Shown here: piece by piece, positions 14,983 through 25,435 of the stretch
Layout of the letters: each line of letters opens with the position of its first letter
Position numbering within the stretch: position 1 is the first letter of the stretch
The notes under the pieces: generated by a model
Told to the model about the DNA's origin: nothing
The model's database searches: none
Seen by the model: only the letters and a program-made list of their open reading frames with translations
From: JBFMCC01 sp037445635
Lineage (GTDB): Bacteria; Chloroflexota; Anaerolineae; Anaerolineales; Villigracilaceae
DNA: 64,000 bases
Direction of reading: 5' to 3'
Assembly (NCBI GenBank): GCA_037445635.1
Contig: JBBIKC010000004.1
Span: forward strand, 1-64,000
Position numbers and translations under genes: made by a program

Positions 14983-16020
14983 TTACAATTTTAACTCTTT
15001 TTTCAGATTTATGACCAGTTCGGTCTTCTCTGCTTGGGGCAGAAAGGCGGCTTCAGCGGCGGCAATGATGCGCGCTTTGAGCGCGTCCACCGGCAGGCCC
15101 AGCTCCGTGCAGAACAGGCGGTATTCGTGACTCAGGTTGATGCGCGAGACGCTCGGGTCGTCCGTGTTGATGGTGACATTCAACCCGCTTTGCAGCATCT
15201 TCGGCAGGGGATGTTCATTCAAGGCCGCGACCACGCCCGATTGATAATTGCTGGTGATGCACACCTCGAAAGCGGTCCGCCGTTCGCGTGCCAATGCCAG
15301 AATGTTCTCGTCCTCCACCACGCGCACGCCATGACCAATACGCTCCGCGCTGAGCACCTCGATGGCCTCCTTGACGTTGGCCGCGCCGCCCCATTCCCCG
15401 GCGTGGATGGTGACGTGAAGCCCCGACTGTCTGGCCTCCTTGAAAATGCCCTCGAACGGATGGGCAGGGAACTCGGCCTCGTTGCCTGCCAGGTCCATGC
15501 CGACCAATCCATTTTTCAGATGCTCGGCCGCCAGCCAGGCCACCTGCTCGGCCAGTTCCGTGCTCTCGTGGCGGTTGACACTGGCGATCAGCCCGACCTT
15601 GATCTTGTTCTTCTTCGCGGCCTCCTGCGCGCTGGAGCAGACCCAGTCCATCACATCGTGTAAGGGAAATCGCTCTGCGCGGCTGAGCGCGACCGGCGTA
15701 AAGCGCAACTCCAGATAACGGACGTTATCCCGCGCCGCGTCCTCCACCGCTTCGCGCGTGATGCGATGGATCACGTCCGGCGAACGGTAGAACATGCGCA
15801 GGGTCTGGAACTTGGCAAGGAAATTCTGGAAGGTGAGCGGGTCCTCCTCCTGCACCTGCACCAGTCCGCTCAGGCGCATCAGGCTGGCCGGGACGGTGAT
15901 GCCGTGCTGGCGCGCAATATCCAGCATGGTATTCAGACGCAAAGACCCCTCCAGGTGGCGGTGCAACTCCACCTTGGGAAGGGGCTGGAACGCGTCGGTG
16001 GTTGAGAATAAGGATTTCAC
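14983..16020 (-). CDS. add: Adenosine deaminase
   Basis: A 345-residue amidohydrolase that deaminates adenosine or deoxyadenosine to inosine in purine salvage. It has KVELHRHLEGSLR (zinc ligands HxH), the zinc/substrate segment HAGEWGG, GHGVRVVED and NTDDPSVS with the catalytic aspartate pair. The start is a GTG at 16020, 14 bases after the secA stop, so it is probably cotranscribed with secA. Some relatives in this branch are adenine deaminases; the motifs alone do not exclude that. Confidence 0.9.
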   Translation of the reverse strand: MKSLFSTTDAFQPLPKVELHRHLEGSLRLNTMLDIARQHGITVPASLMRLSGLVQVQEEDPLTFQNFLAKFQTLRMFYRSPDVIHRITREAVEDAARDNVRYLELRFTPVALSRAERFPLHDVMDWVCSSAQEAAKKNKIKVGLIASVNRHESTELAEQVAWLAAEHLKNGLVGMDLAGNEAEFPAHPFEGIFKEARQSGLHVTIHAGEWGGAANVKEAIEVLSAERIGHGVRVVEDENILALARERRTAFEVCITSNYQSGVVAALNEHPLPKMLQSGLNVTINTDDPSVSRINLSHEYRLFCTELGLPVDALKARIIAAAEAAFLPQAEKTELVINLKKELKL

Positions 16021-16034
16021 ATCTACTGCTAAGG

Positions 16035-19000
16035 TTAGTGCCGTTTGCGTTTCTTTTTCTTACCGCCCGTCGGTTGTGGCTGTTGCGGTGATTGCGTCAC
16101 CGGCGCCTCGGCTGACTCCACGAGGGTCATTGCAACGGAACGCGGCCGGTAGGCGAAGGCGCGTCCCACCACCAGGGCGCGGATGTCTTCCACGAGCGCC
16201 GCGAACATCTCGGAGGCGCGGCTTTTGTATTGTACCAGCGGATCGCGCTGTGCATAGGCTTCCAGACCTATCGAAACTCTTAAGGCCTCGACGCGCGTCA
16301 AATAATCAACCCATTGCTCGGTGATGGCCTGCAAAAGCAGTTGGCGATGGACTTGATTCAGAATGTTTCGACCGAGTTCTCGCGCGCTCGCTTCATCCAC
16401 CCCCCTCTCTCCCCCCATCTCTTTGAGATGGGGGGATGCAAGGGGGGTATCGCCGCGGCGGGCGGCCTCCGCCTGCCCCCAGACCAGCGTGAGCGCCTGC
16501 TCGGCCTCCTCCAGATGTTCGAGCACATCGTCAATGATCTCGTCAGCCGATTGATCCGCGAGAAGTTGCGCGGCGAGGAAAACGTAATTGAAACGCGAGT
16601 AGACCTGCCTGGTCTGGCGGTGAGTCTTCGCGTCGAATCCCGTGCGGACGCCCTGCGACAGCGACATGAGCAGACGGACCTTATCCGAATCGTCCGTGAC
16701 GGACTCGCGCTGGGACAGCGCCTCCACATCGCGGGCGATCTGTCCGTTTTCGCCGGTCAGGCGTTCGCGTCGATTCGCCAGCAGGGATTCGCTGGCGCGC
16801 AGTACAGAATCGACCAAGTCGCCCCATTCCATCTTCGCGAAATTGTTCTTATCGAGGCCGAGCGGTTCGCCCAGGCGGTTTTCCACCGCGCCGACCATTC
16901 GTGCTGCGTGCAATGCATTCAATTGGCCGGCGACCGCGTCGCGTAACTCCTCTTCGATCTCTTCGGGATCGTTGGCGAGTTTGCGCATCTGCTCGTTGGT
17001 GAGCCGCAGCGGCACGCGGGCGACGCTCGCGAATTCCTCGGCCAGTTCCTGCGGCCTGCGCGTCTCCTCGGAATCGCGCAGGGCCTCGAAGAAGGTATCC
17101 AGCGCGTCCTCGTGCTCGCGCATCTGCGCCTCGAGGGATTCGGTGGCGCGGTCGGTGTAATTCTGGATGGCGCGCAGGGTGTGCGCATGTTCAGCCTCGA
17201 GGGCGCGCTCGACCAGTTTAACGGCGGCCAGTTTCGGGTCCGGTGCCGAATCGAATTCGTCCAGCAGGAGGCGCAGGGTGTAAGAGGGAAAAATCTGTTC
17301 GCCCACCGGGAAGGGCGGCTGGACCTGGTCGAGCCAGGCCAGCAATTTCCACGGGCCTTCCTCGTCCTCGAGGGCGGGGGGGACGCGCTTGCGCACCTCG
17401 GCCTCGACCATCTCGCGCACATCGTCGTGCAGATCTTCTTTGACGAAGATGCGGTCGCGCTGGGAATAGATTTGCTCGCGCTGTTTGTTGAGCACGTCGT
17501 CGTATTCGAGCAGGTGCTTGCGGACGTCGAAGTTGGCGCCCTCGACGCGGTGCTGCGACTGCTCGATCATCCCGCCGACGAGTCGGCTTTCGAGAGGCAG
17601 GGCGTCGTCCACGCGCATGCGCTCCATCAGCGCGCCCACCTGCTGGCCGCCGAACAGGCGCATGAGATCGTCTTCCATCGAAAGATAAAAGCGCGACGAG
17701 CCGGGGTCGCCCTGGCGCGCGGCGCGGCCGCGCAACTGGTTGTCAATGCGGCGCGCCTCGTGGCGTTCCGAGCCGATGACGTGCAGGCCGCCGAGGGCGC
17801 GCACGCGTTCCATGTCCTCGAAGTATTTCAGGAAGAATTTGACCTCGGCCTCGTAGATGCCATACGCCGATGGATCGAGAGCCTGCACCGCGGCGCGGCG
17901 TTCTTCCATGGTCATATCGAACGGATCGGGGTGGCCGTTCTTTCGCAGGACGCGGTTGACATCGGCCACGATCTCCTCGGCCAGGTCGCCGCCCAGTTTG
18001 ATGTCCACGCCGCGGCCGGCCATGTTGGTGGCGATGGTGACCGCGCCGAACGCGCCCGCCCCGGCGATGATCTGACTCTCCTCCGTGTGCTTGCGCGCGT
18101 TCAAGACCTGGTGCTGGACTCCGCTTTGCAGGACGGTCTTCAGGCGAGGCGCGTCAGACTCGCTCAGGTTCAGGATTTCGAGCAGGCGCGAAAGGTTCTC
18201 CGCGTCTTCCAGGTTGATGGATTGCAGTCCCAGCGGTTTGGCGAACTGGCGCAACGCGGAGGGATCGAGTTTTTCGAGGGGGGCGTACAGCGGCTCGAGT
18301 TCGGGAATGAGGCGGCCGTCCTCCATGCGATTGTTGTGTTCGAGCCAGAGGTGCCGCAGGAGCAGGGTCTGGAGCAAACGGCGGACGGGTTCGGCCCGCA
18401 GACGGTTGGACAGTCTCTCGGACGACTCGACCGAGGTCGTGCCGACCAGCAGCGGCCTGCCCAAAACGTGGTAGCGGACGATTTCCTGCACAATGGCGCG
18501 CGTCTTGGCTTCGATGGTGCGATAGATGACGTCGGGATAGTCGGTGCGGCGCCAGTAGAGGGGAGCAGACTCTCCCTCACCCCCATCCCCTCTCCCAGTG
18601 GGAGAGGGAAGTCGGCGGGTAAAGTACGCAATGGGATAGCCGTTCTCGTCCTTTGTTTTGACTTCGACCAGCGGCGAATCGGGACGCGAGGCCTGGTATT
18701 CGAGATTCGTGATGATGGGAATGACTTCGAGATTGTAGATCTTGCTGAACTCTTCCGCCTCGGTCAGCGCGGTGCCGGTCATGCCCGCCAGTTTGGTGTA
18801 CATGCGGAAGTAGTTTTGCAGAGTGATGGTCGCGTACGTGACGTTCTCCGGCTCGACGCGGACACCCTCTTTTGCTTCCACAGCCTGGTGCAGACCGTCG
18901 CTCCAGCGGCGGCCGGGCATCAGGCGGCCGGTGAACTCGTCCACGATAACAACCTTGCCGCCCTGCACCAGATAATCCTTGTTGCGCTTGAACAGATACT

Positions 19001-20051
19001 GGGCGCGCAAAGCCTGTTCGAGGTAGCCGTATAACCGCGCCTGCTCCGGGCTGACGTCCTCCGGGCGGTCCGGGTCGCGCAAAGGCTGGCCGAGGATCTG
19101 CTCCACGTGCGCCTCGCCCACTTCGGTCAGGGAGATGGCGCGGTCCTTTTCGTTGATCTCGTAATCCTCCGGCCGCAACTGCTTGACCACCTGCGCCATC
19201 TTTCCATAAGTCTCAAGGTCGCCCGAGGCGGGACCGGAGATGATGAGCGGCGTGCGGGCTTCGTCAATCAGCACGTTGTCCACTTCGTCCACGATGGCGA
19301 AGTGATGGCCGCGCTGGACGCGGTCTTCGAGGCGCATGGTCATGTTGTCGCGCAGGTAATCGAAGCCGTACTCGGAGTTGGTGCCGTAGGTGATGTCGGC
19401 GCGGTAGGCTTCGACGCGGTCCACCATACGCAGGTGATGCTGGTCCTCGTGCGGGGACTCGCGCTCGAAGTCCACGAGGAAGGCTTTCTTGCCGTTCTCG
19501 GTGACGGCGGCCATTTGCAGGACGCCGACCGAGAGCCCCAGGAAGTTATAGATGGCGCCCATCCAGCGTGCGTCGCGGCGGGCGAGATAATCGTTGACCG
19601 TGATGAGATGCACGCCGTGCCCGGCCAGCGCGTTCAGGTAAATAGGCAATGTGGCGACCAGCGTCTTGCCCTCGCCCGTGCGCATCTCGGCGATCTGGCC
19701 GCGGTGCAGGATGATGCCGCCGATCAATTGCACATCATAGTGGCGCTGACCGATGGTCCGCTTGGAGGCTTCGCGCACGACGGCAAAGGCCTCGGGCAGG
19801 AGTTCGGTGAGGATCTCCTGTTCGGCGCGGAAGCGTTCTTTGGGGTCTTGCCCCCCCTCAGCCCCTTCTAAAGGGGGGAGGGCTTCGGAAATCCGCGCCT
19901 TGAACTCGTCCGTTTTGGCGCGCAGGGCCTCGTCGCTCAGCTTTTCATATTCAGGCTCGAGCGCGTTGATCTGGTCAACGATTGGGAAGAGCTCCAGGAT
20001 GGTCTTCTTGAGGGGATCGCCCCCGAACAGTTTGACGAAGTTTTTGAGCAT
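16035..20051 (-). CDS. secA: Preprotein translocase motor SecA, unusually long
   Basis: SecA drives proteins through SecYEG using ATP. The chosen start (ATG 20051, MLKNFVKLFGGDPLKK) matches family N-termini. Motifs: EMRTGEGKTLVATLP (Walker A), VDEVDNVLIDEARTPLIISG (Walker B/DEAD), AGMTGTALTEAEEF, TNMAGRGVDIKLGG and QLRGRAARQGDPGSSRFYLS. At 1338 residues it is about 400-500 longer than E. coli SecA (901). Extra length lies in the second nucleotide-binding domain (about 530-640) and the helical scaffold/wing (about 930-1210). Three repeat-coded inserts are in frame (57-67, 481-493, 1202-1218). The C-terminus ends GGKKKKRKRH and lacks the zinc-binding SEC-C motif. Confidence 0.95.
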   Translation of the reverse strand: MLKNFVKLFGGDPLKKTILELFPIVDQINALEPEYEKLSDEALRAKTDEFKARISEALPPLEGAEGGQDPKERFRAEQEILTELLPEAFAVVREASKRTIGQRHYDVQLIGGIILHRGQIAEMRTGEGKTLVATLPIYLNALAGHGVHLITVNDYLARRDARWMGAIYNFLGLSVGVLQMAAVTENGKKAFLVDFERESPHEDQHHLRMVDRVEAYRADITYGTNSEYGFDYLRDNMTMRLEDRVQRGHHFAIVDEVDNVLIDEARTPLIISGPASGDLETYGKMAQVVKQLRPEDYEINEKDRAISLTEVGEAHVEQILGQPLRDPDRPEDVSPEQARLYGYLEQALRAQYLFKRNKDYLVQGGKVVIVDEFTGRLMPGRRWSDGLHQAVEAKEGVRVEPENVTYATITLQNYFRMYTKLAGMTGTALTEAEEFSKIYNLEVIPIITNLEYQASRPDSPLVEVKTKDENGYPIAYFTRRLPSPTGRGDGGEGESAPLYWRRTDYPDVIYRTIEAKTRAIVQEIVRYHVLGRPLLVGTTSVESSERLSNRLRAEPVRRLLQTLLLRHLWLEHNNRMEDGRLIPELEPLYAPLEKLDPSALRQFAKPLGLQSINLEDAENLSRLLEILNLSESDAPRLKTVLQSGVQHQVLNARKHTEESQIIAGAGAFGAVTIATNMAGRGVDIKLGGDLAEEIVADVNRVLRKNGHPDPFDMTMEERRAAVQALDPSAYGIYEAEVKFFLKYFEDMERVRALGGLHVIGSERHEARRIDNQLRGRAARQGDPGSSRFYLSMEDDLMRLFGGQQVGALMERMRVDDALPLESRLVGGMIEQSQHRVEGANFDVRKHLLEYDDVLNKQREQIYSQRDRIFVKEDLHDDVREMVEAEVRKRVPPALEDEEGPWKLLAWLDQVQPPFPVGEQIFPSYTLRLLLDEFDSAPDPKLAAVKLVERALEAEHAHTLRAIQNYTDRATESLEAQMREHEDALDTFFEALRDSEETRRPQELAEEFASVARVPLRLTNEQMRKLANDPEEIEEELRDAVAGQLNALHAARMVGAVENRLGEPLGLDKNNFAKMEWGDLVDSVLRASESLLANRRERLTGENGQIARDVEALSQRESVTDDSDKVRLLMSLSQGVRTGFDAKTHRQTRQVYSRFNYVFLAAQLLADQSADEIIDDVLEHLEEAEQALTLVWGQAEAARRGDTPLASPHLKEMGGERGVDEASARELGRNILNQVHRQLLLQAITEQWVDYLTRVEALRVSIGLEAYAQRDPLVQYKSRASEMFAALVEDIRALVVGRAFAYRPRSVAMTLVESAEAPVTQSPQQPQPTGGKKKKRKRH
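16399..16447. repeat. CCCCCCATCT...AGATGGGGGG element inside secA
   Basis: A 10-bp stem, CCCCCCATCT (16411-16420) with AGATGGGGGG (16426-16435), is flanked by ACCCCCCTCTCT and AGGGGGGT. It is in frame near the C-terminal scaffold of SecA and encodes TPLASPHLKEMGGERG. Related G/C-run elements lie at 19851-19882 and 31585-31616. Confidence 0.85.
18573..18610. repeat. CCCTCTCCC-AGT-GGGAGAGGG element inside secA
   Basis: Arms at 18588-18596 and 18600-18608, preceded by TCCCTCACCCCCAT. Encodes LPSPTGRGDGGEGE between helicase segments. Same family as the insert in acnA at 14602-14642. Confidence 0.9.
19851..19882. repeat. CCCCTTCTAAAGGGG element inside secA
   Basis: CCCCCCCTCAGCCCCTTCTA followed by AAGGGGGGAGGG lies in frame near the SecA N-terminus and encodes LPPLEGAEGG. 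Confidence 0.85.
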
Positions 20052-20389
20052 GTCTGCCTTTCGGCGGGAGATTATAACATCCCAATCTTGCATCCTTCGG
20101 AAGATTAACGGAAATCATAGAATCGCCCGCAAATCCTTAACGCGAATTTCAATGGTCTCCCTTTTGGGTACGATTGGGTTTTTCACCGCGAAGTGTTTCC
20201 TTCTCCTGTTCATCCCTCTACGCGCACTTCGTCTCTTCGCGGTTCCATATCCCTCGCCGACCATCGAGACCACACGAATTGGCGAATGGGTTGAACCATC
20301 AATTCGCGTTGAAACTCTCCTGCCACCTTCGGGTGATTGGACTGACATATCGAAAGCCTGTAAAATCAGCCAACCCAAAGGAGCGACGC
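20052..20389. other. Divergent promoter region between secA and the DUF1800 gene
   Basis: This 338-base gap has no gene. It should hold the secA promoter (minus) and the promoter of the DUF1800/DUF1501 pair (plus), but no clear -35/-10 pair stands out. It contains a repeat with CACCGCGAAG and CTTCGCGGT ends (20184-20243). An AAAGGAG ribosome site precedes the ATG at 20390. Confidence 0.6.
20184..20243. repeat. ACCGCGAAG...CTTCGCGGT inverted repeat
   Basis: Nine-base ends at 20185-20193 and 20235-20243 flank a variable core containing CGCGCACTTCGTCT. The same ends bound the elements inside lipB (46437-46519) and the amidohydrolase gene (60196-60283). Confidence 0.8.
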
Positions 20390-22111
<1,722 letters not shown>

Positions 22112-22116
22112 TTTTT

Positions 22117-22192
22117 AAACACAAAGGGCACGAAGGACTCAAAGGAAAACCTGTGCGTCTAAACCTTAGTGATCTTTGTGTCCTTTGTGTTT
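22117..22192. repeat. AAACACAAAGG...CCTTTGTGTTT inverted repeat
   Basis: Perfect 11-base ends (22117-22127 and 22182-22192) fill the gap between the DUF1800 and DUF1501 genes. Related CTTTGTG words precede the hydrolase lipoprotein (32066-32098) and lie in the acnA leader. Confidence 0.8.
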
Positions 22193-22208
22193 GAATCCGA
22201 GGAATTTT

Positions 22209-23444
22209 ATGAATACCAAAATTTCACGCCGACAGTTCATGCAAGGTTGTTCCGCCGCCATTGCGGCCATGGCCGGGGCGCGTCTCACCAACGTGGCCTT
22301 TGCCGCGCAGGACTCACCCAATGACACATTGGTCGTCGTCTTTTTGCGCGGCGGCTGGGACGCGCTCAACGTCGTCCCTCCGCTCGCGGGCGACGACCGC
22401 GGCTTCTACGAGAAAGCGCGCCCCGGGCTGAAGATTCCCGACAACGCGCTGCTGCCTCTCAACGACCAGTTCGGCCTGCATCCCGCGCTCGATCCACTCT
22501 ACGATTTGTATCAACAGGGGCATCTTGGCATCGTCCACGCGGTGGGATTGAACTTCGACACGCGCAGCCACTTCGACGCGATGGAATACATCGAACTCGG
22601 CACGCCCGGCTCGAAAGCGACGACCTCCGGCTGGATCACGCGCCACCTGCAAAGCGCGCCGGGCGGGACCTCCGGCCTGCTTCCCGTCATCGCCGCGCCC
22701 TCCCAGCCGACGGCTTTGCTCGGCGCGACCGCCACGGTCAGCATGAGTTCCGTGGGCGACTTCACACAATGGGACAACGGTCTGCTCGCCGAACAGCAGG
22801 TCGCGCTGCGCCGTCTCTACAACGGCGATACTCTGCTTCATCAAGTCGGTCTGCGGACATTGGATGCGGTACAGGCCGTCGCGCCGGTGGCCGAGACGGA
22901 ATATCGTCCGTCCAACGGGGCGCGCTACGAAGAGGACGAGTTGGGCACGCAACTCAAAACTGTGGCGCAGATGATCAAAATGGACGCGGGACTCAAGGTC
23001 GCCACCGTGGACTTCGGCGGCTGGGACATGCACGAGTACGAGAGTTGGAGCGTGAACGACGGCTGGATGCCGAATCAGTTGCGCAGCCTCGGCTCGAACC
23101 TTGCCAACTTCTACCTCGATCTCGACAGCGGCTACACGGACAGACTCTCGGTGGTTGTCATCAGCGAGTTCGGCCGCCGCCTCGCGCAAAACGACTCGCA
23201 GGGCACGGACCACGGTCACGGCTCGGTGATGCTGGCCCTCGGCGGCGCGGTCAACGGTGGACAGGTCTACGGCGCGTGGCCCGGTCTGCACAATGACCAG
23301 TTGTACGACCACGCCGATCTCGCCGTCACGACGGATTATCGCCAGGTGCTAGGTGAGTTGCTGGTGAATCGGTTGGGGAATCCCAACGTGGGGGAGGTGT
23401 TTCCGGGGTTCGAGGCAGGAGGATTGGGAGTGTTTGCAAAGTGA
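22209..23444 (+). CDS. DUF1501 protein, Tat-exported
   Basis: A 411-residue protein starting MNTKISRRQFMQGCSAAIAA, a twin-arginine signal. The body contains FLRGGWDALNVVPPLAGDDR, GLNFDTRSHFDAMEYIELG, DFGGWDMHEYE and SEFGRRLAQNDSQGTDHGHG, all typical of DUF1501, which is related to the sulfatase/alkaline phosphatase superfamily. It is the partner of the upstream DUF1800 gene and probably cotranscribed. A strong terminator follows. No activity can be assigned. Confidence 0.9.
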   Translation: MNTKISRRQFMQGCSAAIAAMAGARLTNVAFAAQDSPNDTLVVVFLRGGWDALNVVPPLAGDDRGFYEKARPGLKIPDNALLPLNDQFGLHPALDPLYDLYQQGHLGIVHAVGLNFDTRSHFDAMEYIELGTPGSKATTSGWITRHLQSAPGGTSGLLPVIAAPSQPTALLGATATVSMSSVGDFTQWDNGLLAEQQVALRRLYNGDTLLHQVGLRTLDAVQAVAPVAETEYRPSNGARYEEDELGTQLKTVAQMIKMDAGLKVATVDFGGWDMHEYESWSVNDGWMPNQLRSLGSNLANFYLDLDSGYTDRLSVVVISEFGRRLAQNDSQGTDHGHGSVMLALGGAVNGGQVYGAWPGLHNDQLYDHADLAVTTDYRQVLGELLVNRLGNPNVGEVFPGFEAGGLGVFAK

Positions 23445-23448
23445 GATC

Positions 23449-23482
23449 AAAAGTGGTTTGGGTCGCCCAAACCACTTTTATT
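23449..23482 (+). terminator. Rho-independent terminator after the DUF1501 gene
   Basis: AAAAGTGGTTTGGG and CCCAAACCACTTTT (23449-23462 and 23466-23479) form a 14-bp stem with a 3-base loop, followed by ATT. Confidence 0.9.
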
Positions 23483-23490
23483 ACTTCCTA

Positions 23491-23562
23491 GGTGCGTTTC
23501 TGCTCCCCCAGGCCCATGGCGGGACCCCCTTCCTCGAATCCCCCACAGACCCGAAACGCACC
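23491..23562. other. GGTGCGTTTC...GAAACGCACC inverted repeat upstream of the response regulator
   Basis: Perfect 10-base arms (23491-23500, 23553-23562) enclose a C-rich 52-base core; TTTTCCCC follows on the plus strand. It lies between the DUF1501 terminator and the response regulator. It could be a repeat element or a structured leader. The remaining bases to 23718 show no gene and no convincing promoter. Confidence 0.45.
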
Positions 23563-23718
23563 TTTTCCCCGTGCCAATGACTTACGAAGATAGTATAGAT
23601 TGTGAAGAACCGCGTCACAATAGGCAGGCGTTTGAGCGGCATAGGCATTTGTACTGTTTATGTGGAAGGGGCTTGTATTGACGCCTGCACTGTTGTACAG
23701 TAAAAGGGAGGGAGCGAT

Positions 23719-24408
23719 ATGACAGAAAAGATCCGTGTGACCATTCTGGACGATCATCCAGCCATTGTGGATGGATACTGCGTGCAACTGGAAAAGTTGC
23801 CCCAGATCGAAGTAGTTGGCAAACTTTCCTACGGCGAGGAACTGGAACCTGCGCTGGAGAAAAATCCAGCCGATGTGCTTCTGTTGGACATCAATGTCCC
23901 CATCGCGGAGGATGATTCCAACCCCTATCCGGTCCTGCACATCATCCCCAAGCTGCTTCAGAAATATCCCAGCATCAACATTCTCATTATCAGCATGTTC
24001 GCTGAGCGCAGCCTGATCAAGGCGGTGATGGAGGCGGGCGCCAGCGGCTACATCCTCAAAGACGACCAGACTGCCATCCGCGACCTTGCCAACGTTGTTG
24101 TCTCCATTGCCGGCGGGGGAGTCTATTACAGCAAGAAGGCTTACGAACAACTGAAGCGCGTCCGCACCGACGAGCTCAACGCCGCGCCGACGACGCGTCA
24201 GTTGCAGGCTCTCTCTCTCAGCCTGGCCTACCCGAATTCCACCACCGCCGACCTGGCCAGGATGATGGCTATTTCCAATTCCACGGTCCGCAACCTGCTT
24301 TCGGGGGCGTATCTCAAACTCGGCGTCAACACCCGCGCCGCGGCCATTGCCAAAGCGCGCCAGATGGGATTGATCACACCCGAGCCTCCAACCATACCCA
24401 GGAACTAG
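23719..24408 (+). CDS. NarL/LuxR-family response regulator (ComA-like position)
   Basis: This 229-residue regulator has a receiver domain with acidic pocket DD11-12, phosphorylation site D57 (LLLDINVP), and K114 (YILKDD). A LuxR-type helix-turn-helix follows (about 165-225; STTADLARMMAISNSTVRNLLSGAYLKLGV). A slightly long loop after D57 (AEDDSNPYP) is unusual. A GGGAGGGAG ribosome site precedes the ATG. It belongs with the HPK7-type kinase at 25727-28003, from which it is separated by the prenyl synthase and peptide genes on the other strand; this is the ComA slot in a ComQXPA-like locus. Confidence 0.9.
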   Translation: MTEKIRVTILDDHPAIVDGYCVQLEKLPQIEVVGKLSYGEELEPALEKNPADVLLLDINVPIAEDDSNPYPVLHIIPKLLQKYPSINILIISMFAERSLIKAVMEAGASGYILKDDQTAIRDLANVVVSIAGGGVYYSKKAYEQLKRVRTDELNAAPTTRQLQALSLSLAYPNSTTADLARMMAISNSTVRNLLSGAYLKLGVNTRAAAIAKARQMGLITPEPPTIPRN

Positions 24409-24429
24409 GTTTCCTGAAGAGATTTTTAA

Positions 24430-24458
24430 GAGACCGGGTTTCTCAAAGAAACCTGGTC
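24430..24458. terminator. GGTTTCT/AGAAACC palindrome between convergent genes
   Basis: GACCGGGTTTCT-CAA-AGAAACCTGGTC forms a stem with one mismatch between the response regulator (plus) and the prenyl synthase gene (minus). It belongs to the GAGAAACCwGGTTTCTC repeat family and could also end transcripts from both sides. Confidence 0.6.
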
Positions 24459-24461
24459 GCT

Positions 24462-25382
24462 TTATATCGCTTCAAACAGACGATTGACCGGCGCGATGAC
24501 CTCCTCGATCAGGGACTCCAGCGGTTCGGGCCGGACGAGTGAGGCTGAGTCCAGCAACCCGCGCGCCGACTCATGCTGACGGAGCAACACATCCACGCAG
24601 TAACTGACCGCGCCACAGCGGATAAGAATTTCCTGCGCCCCCTCTAACGCGCCCGGCGCGGTGATGTCCTTGCACAGATTGATGAAGTGATTCTGTTCGA
24701 GATGAGGCACAGATTGCGCGTACAGGATGGGCAGAGGCTTTCGTCCTGATAACCAATCGGGGTTGGCGGGGACAGCCAGCGAATCGTTCACATCATCGTG
24801 CACCTGAATCATCTCGCCGTACAGACATCCCAAATCTTTCAATCGCTCCGCCGTTTCGGGGGCCGCGCCGCCCAACAGCGCGCCGGCCTGCAGCGCCGCG
24901 CCGAAGAACGGCGCGGACTTGGTGCGCACGACGCGCCAGTAGGTTCCCTCGTCGGCAGGGACTTGAACGTCCCAGTATTGGCCGAGGGTCGTGGTGAGCA
25001 CCATCTCGTTGAGGCAGGTGAGGGCGGCAAGCCGCGGGGCAGAGTCCGCTTTTGCGCGCGCCACAGCCTCCAATCCCGCGGCTTGAAGCGCACAGGCCAT
25101 GTTTGCCGCGGCCGGCGCGCCCAATCGGCGATATTCCCCGCGCGGGTCAGTATCCAGCATGTCGTCCACTAGAATAATGCTGAGGTGAAAACAAGCGATG
25201 GCAAGCACGGCCGGGGCGGCCTGCTCCGAAGTCCCGCCCACCGCTTCACAAGCGCGCAGGGGCAACTGCCAGTGACGCGGCCGTCCGGAGGCGACGCGGC
25301 GGAAGAGGGCGGCGACTTCATTCCACGAGTTCATGCCTGGGATTTCGAGGAAAGAATCCGTGATCTGCCTGTAAATGTCCAT
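24462..25382 (-). CDS. Short trans-isoprenyl synthase, ComQ-like by context
   Basis: A 306-residue all-helical prenyl synthase with both Mg-binding motifs: DDMLD (73-77) and DDVND (196-200), plus GQYWDV (134-139) and KSAPFF (155-160). The set is complete, so it should bind a prenyl diphosphate. The length is close to ComQ, which transfers a farnesyl or geranyl group to a tryptophan of the ComX pheromone. The gene directly upstream on the same strand encodes a 53-residue peptide with two C-terminal tryptophans, and sensor/regulator genes flank the pair. Start at ATG 25382 follows GGAGCACCA. An ordinary geranylgeranyl or polyprenyl diphosphate synthase role is the alternative. Confidence 0.8.
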   Translation of the reverse strand: MDIYRQITDSFLEIPGMNSWNEVAALFRRVASGRPRHWQLPLRACEAVGGTSEQAAPAVLAIACFHLSIILVDDMLDTDPRGEYRRLGAPAAANMACALQAAGLEAVARAKADSAPRLAALTCLNEMVLTTTLGQYWDVQVPADEGTYWRVVRTKSAPFFGAALQAGALLGGAAPETAERLKDLGCLYGEMIQVHDDVNDSLAVPANPDWLSGRKPLPILYAQSVPHLEQNHFINLCKDITAPGALEGAQEILIRCGAVSYCVDVLLRQHESARGLLDSASLVRPEPLESLIEEVIAPVNRLFEAI

Positions 25383-25397
25383 TGGTGCTCCTGAATG

Positions 25398-25426
25398 CCG
25401 GGACGGCGGTTCGACCGCCGTCCCGG
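25398..25426. other. Strong hairpin between peptide gene and prenyl synthase gene
   Basis: CCGGGACGGCGGT and ACCGCCGTCCCGG, perfect 13-base arms with a 3-base loop, lie in the 53-base gap between the two minus-strand genes. There is no T-run after it, so it is more likely a processing/attenuation or mRNA-stabilising structure that sets the ratio of peptide to enzyme; a repeat element is possible. Confidence 0.7.
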
Positions 25427-25435
25427 CGCGTTGGC

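Noticed and set aside
17112..19034. Long open frame antisense to secA, about 640 codons
   Set aside because: Same reason: antisense shadow of secA without any independent signal.
16035..20051. SecA frameshift or misassembly because of its odd inserts
   Set aside because: The frame is open throughout, all motifs are in order, and the odd segments match repeat families seen elsewhere in the window.
20090..20093. Earlier secA start at 20093
   Set aside because: It would add 14 residues (DWDVIISRRKAD) absent from SecA proteins; ATG 20051 gives the family N-terminus.
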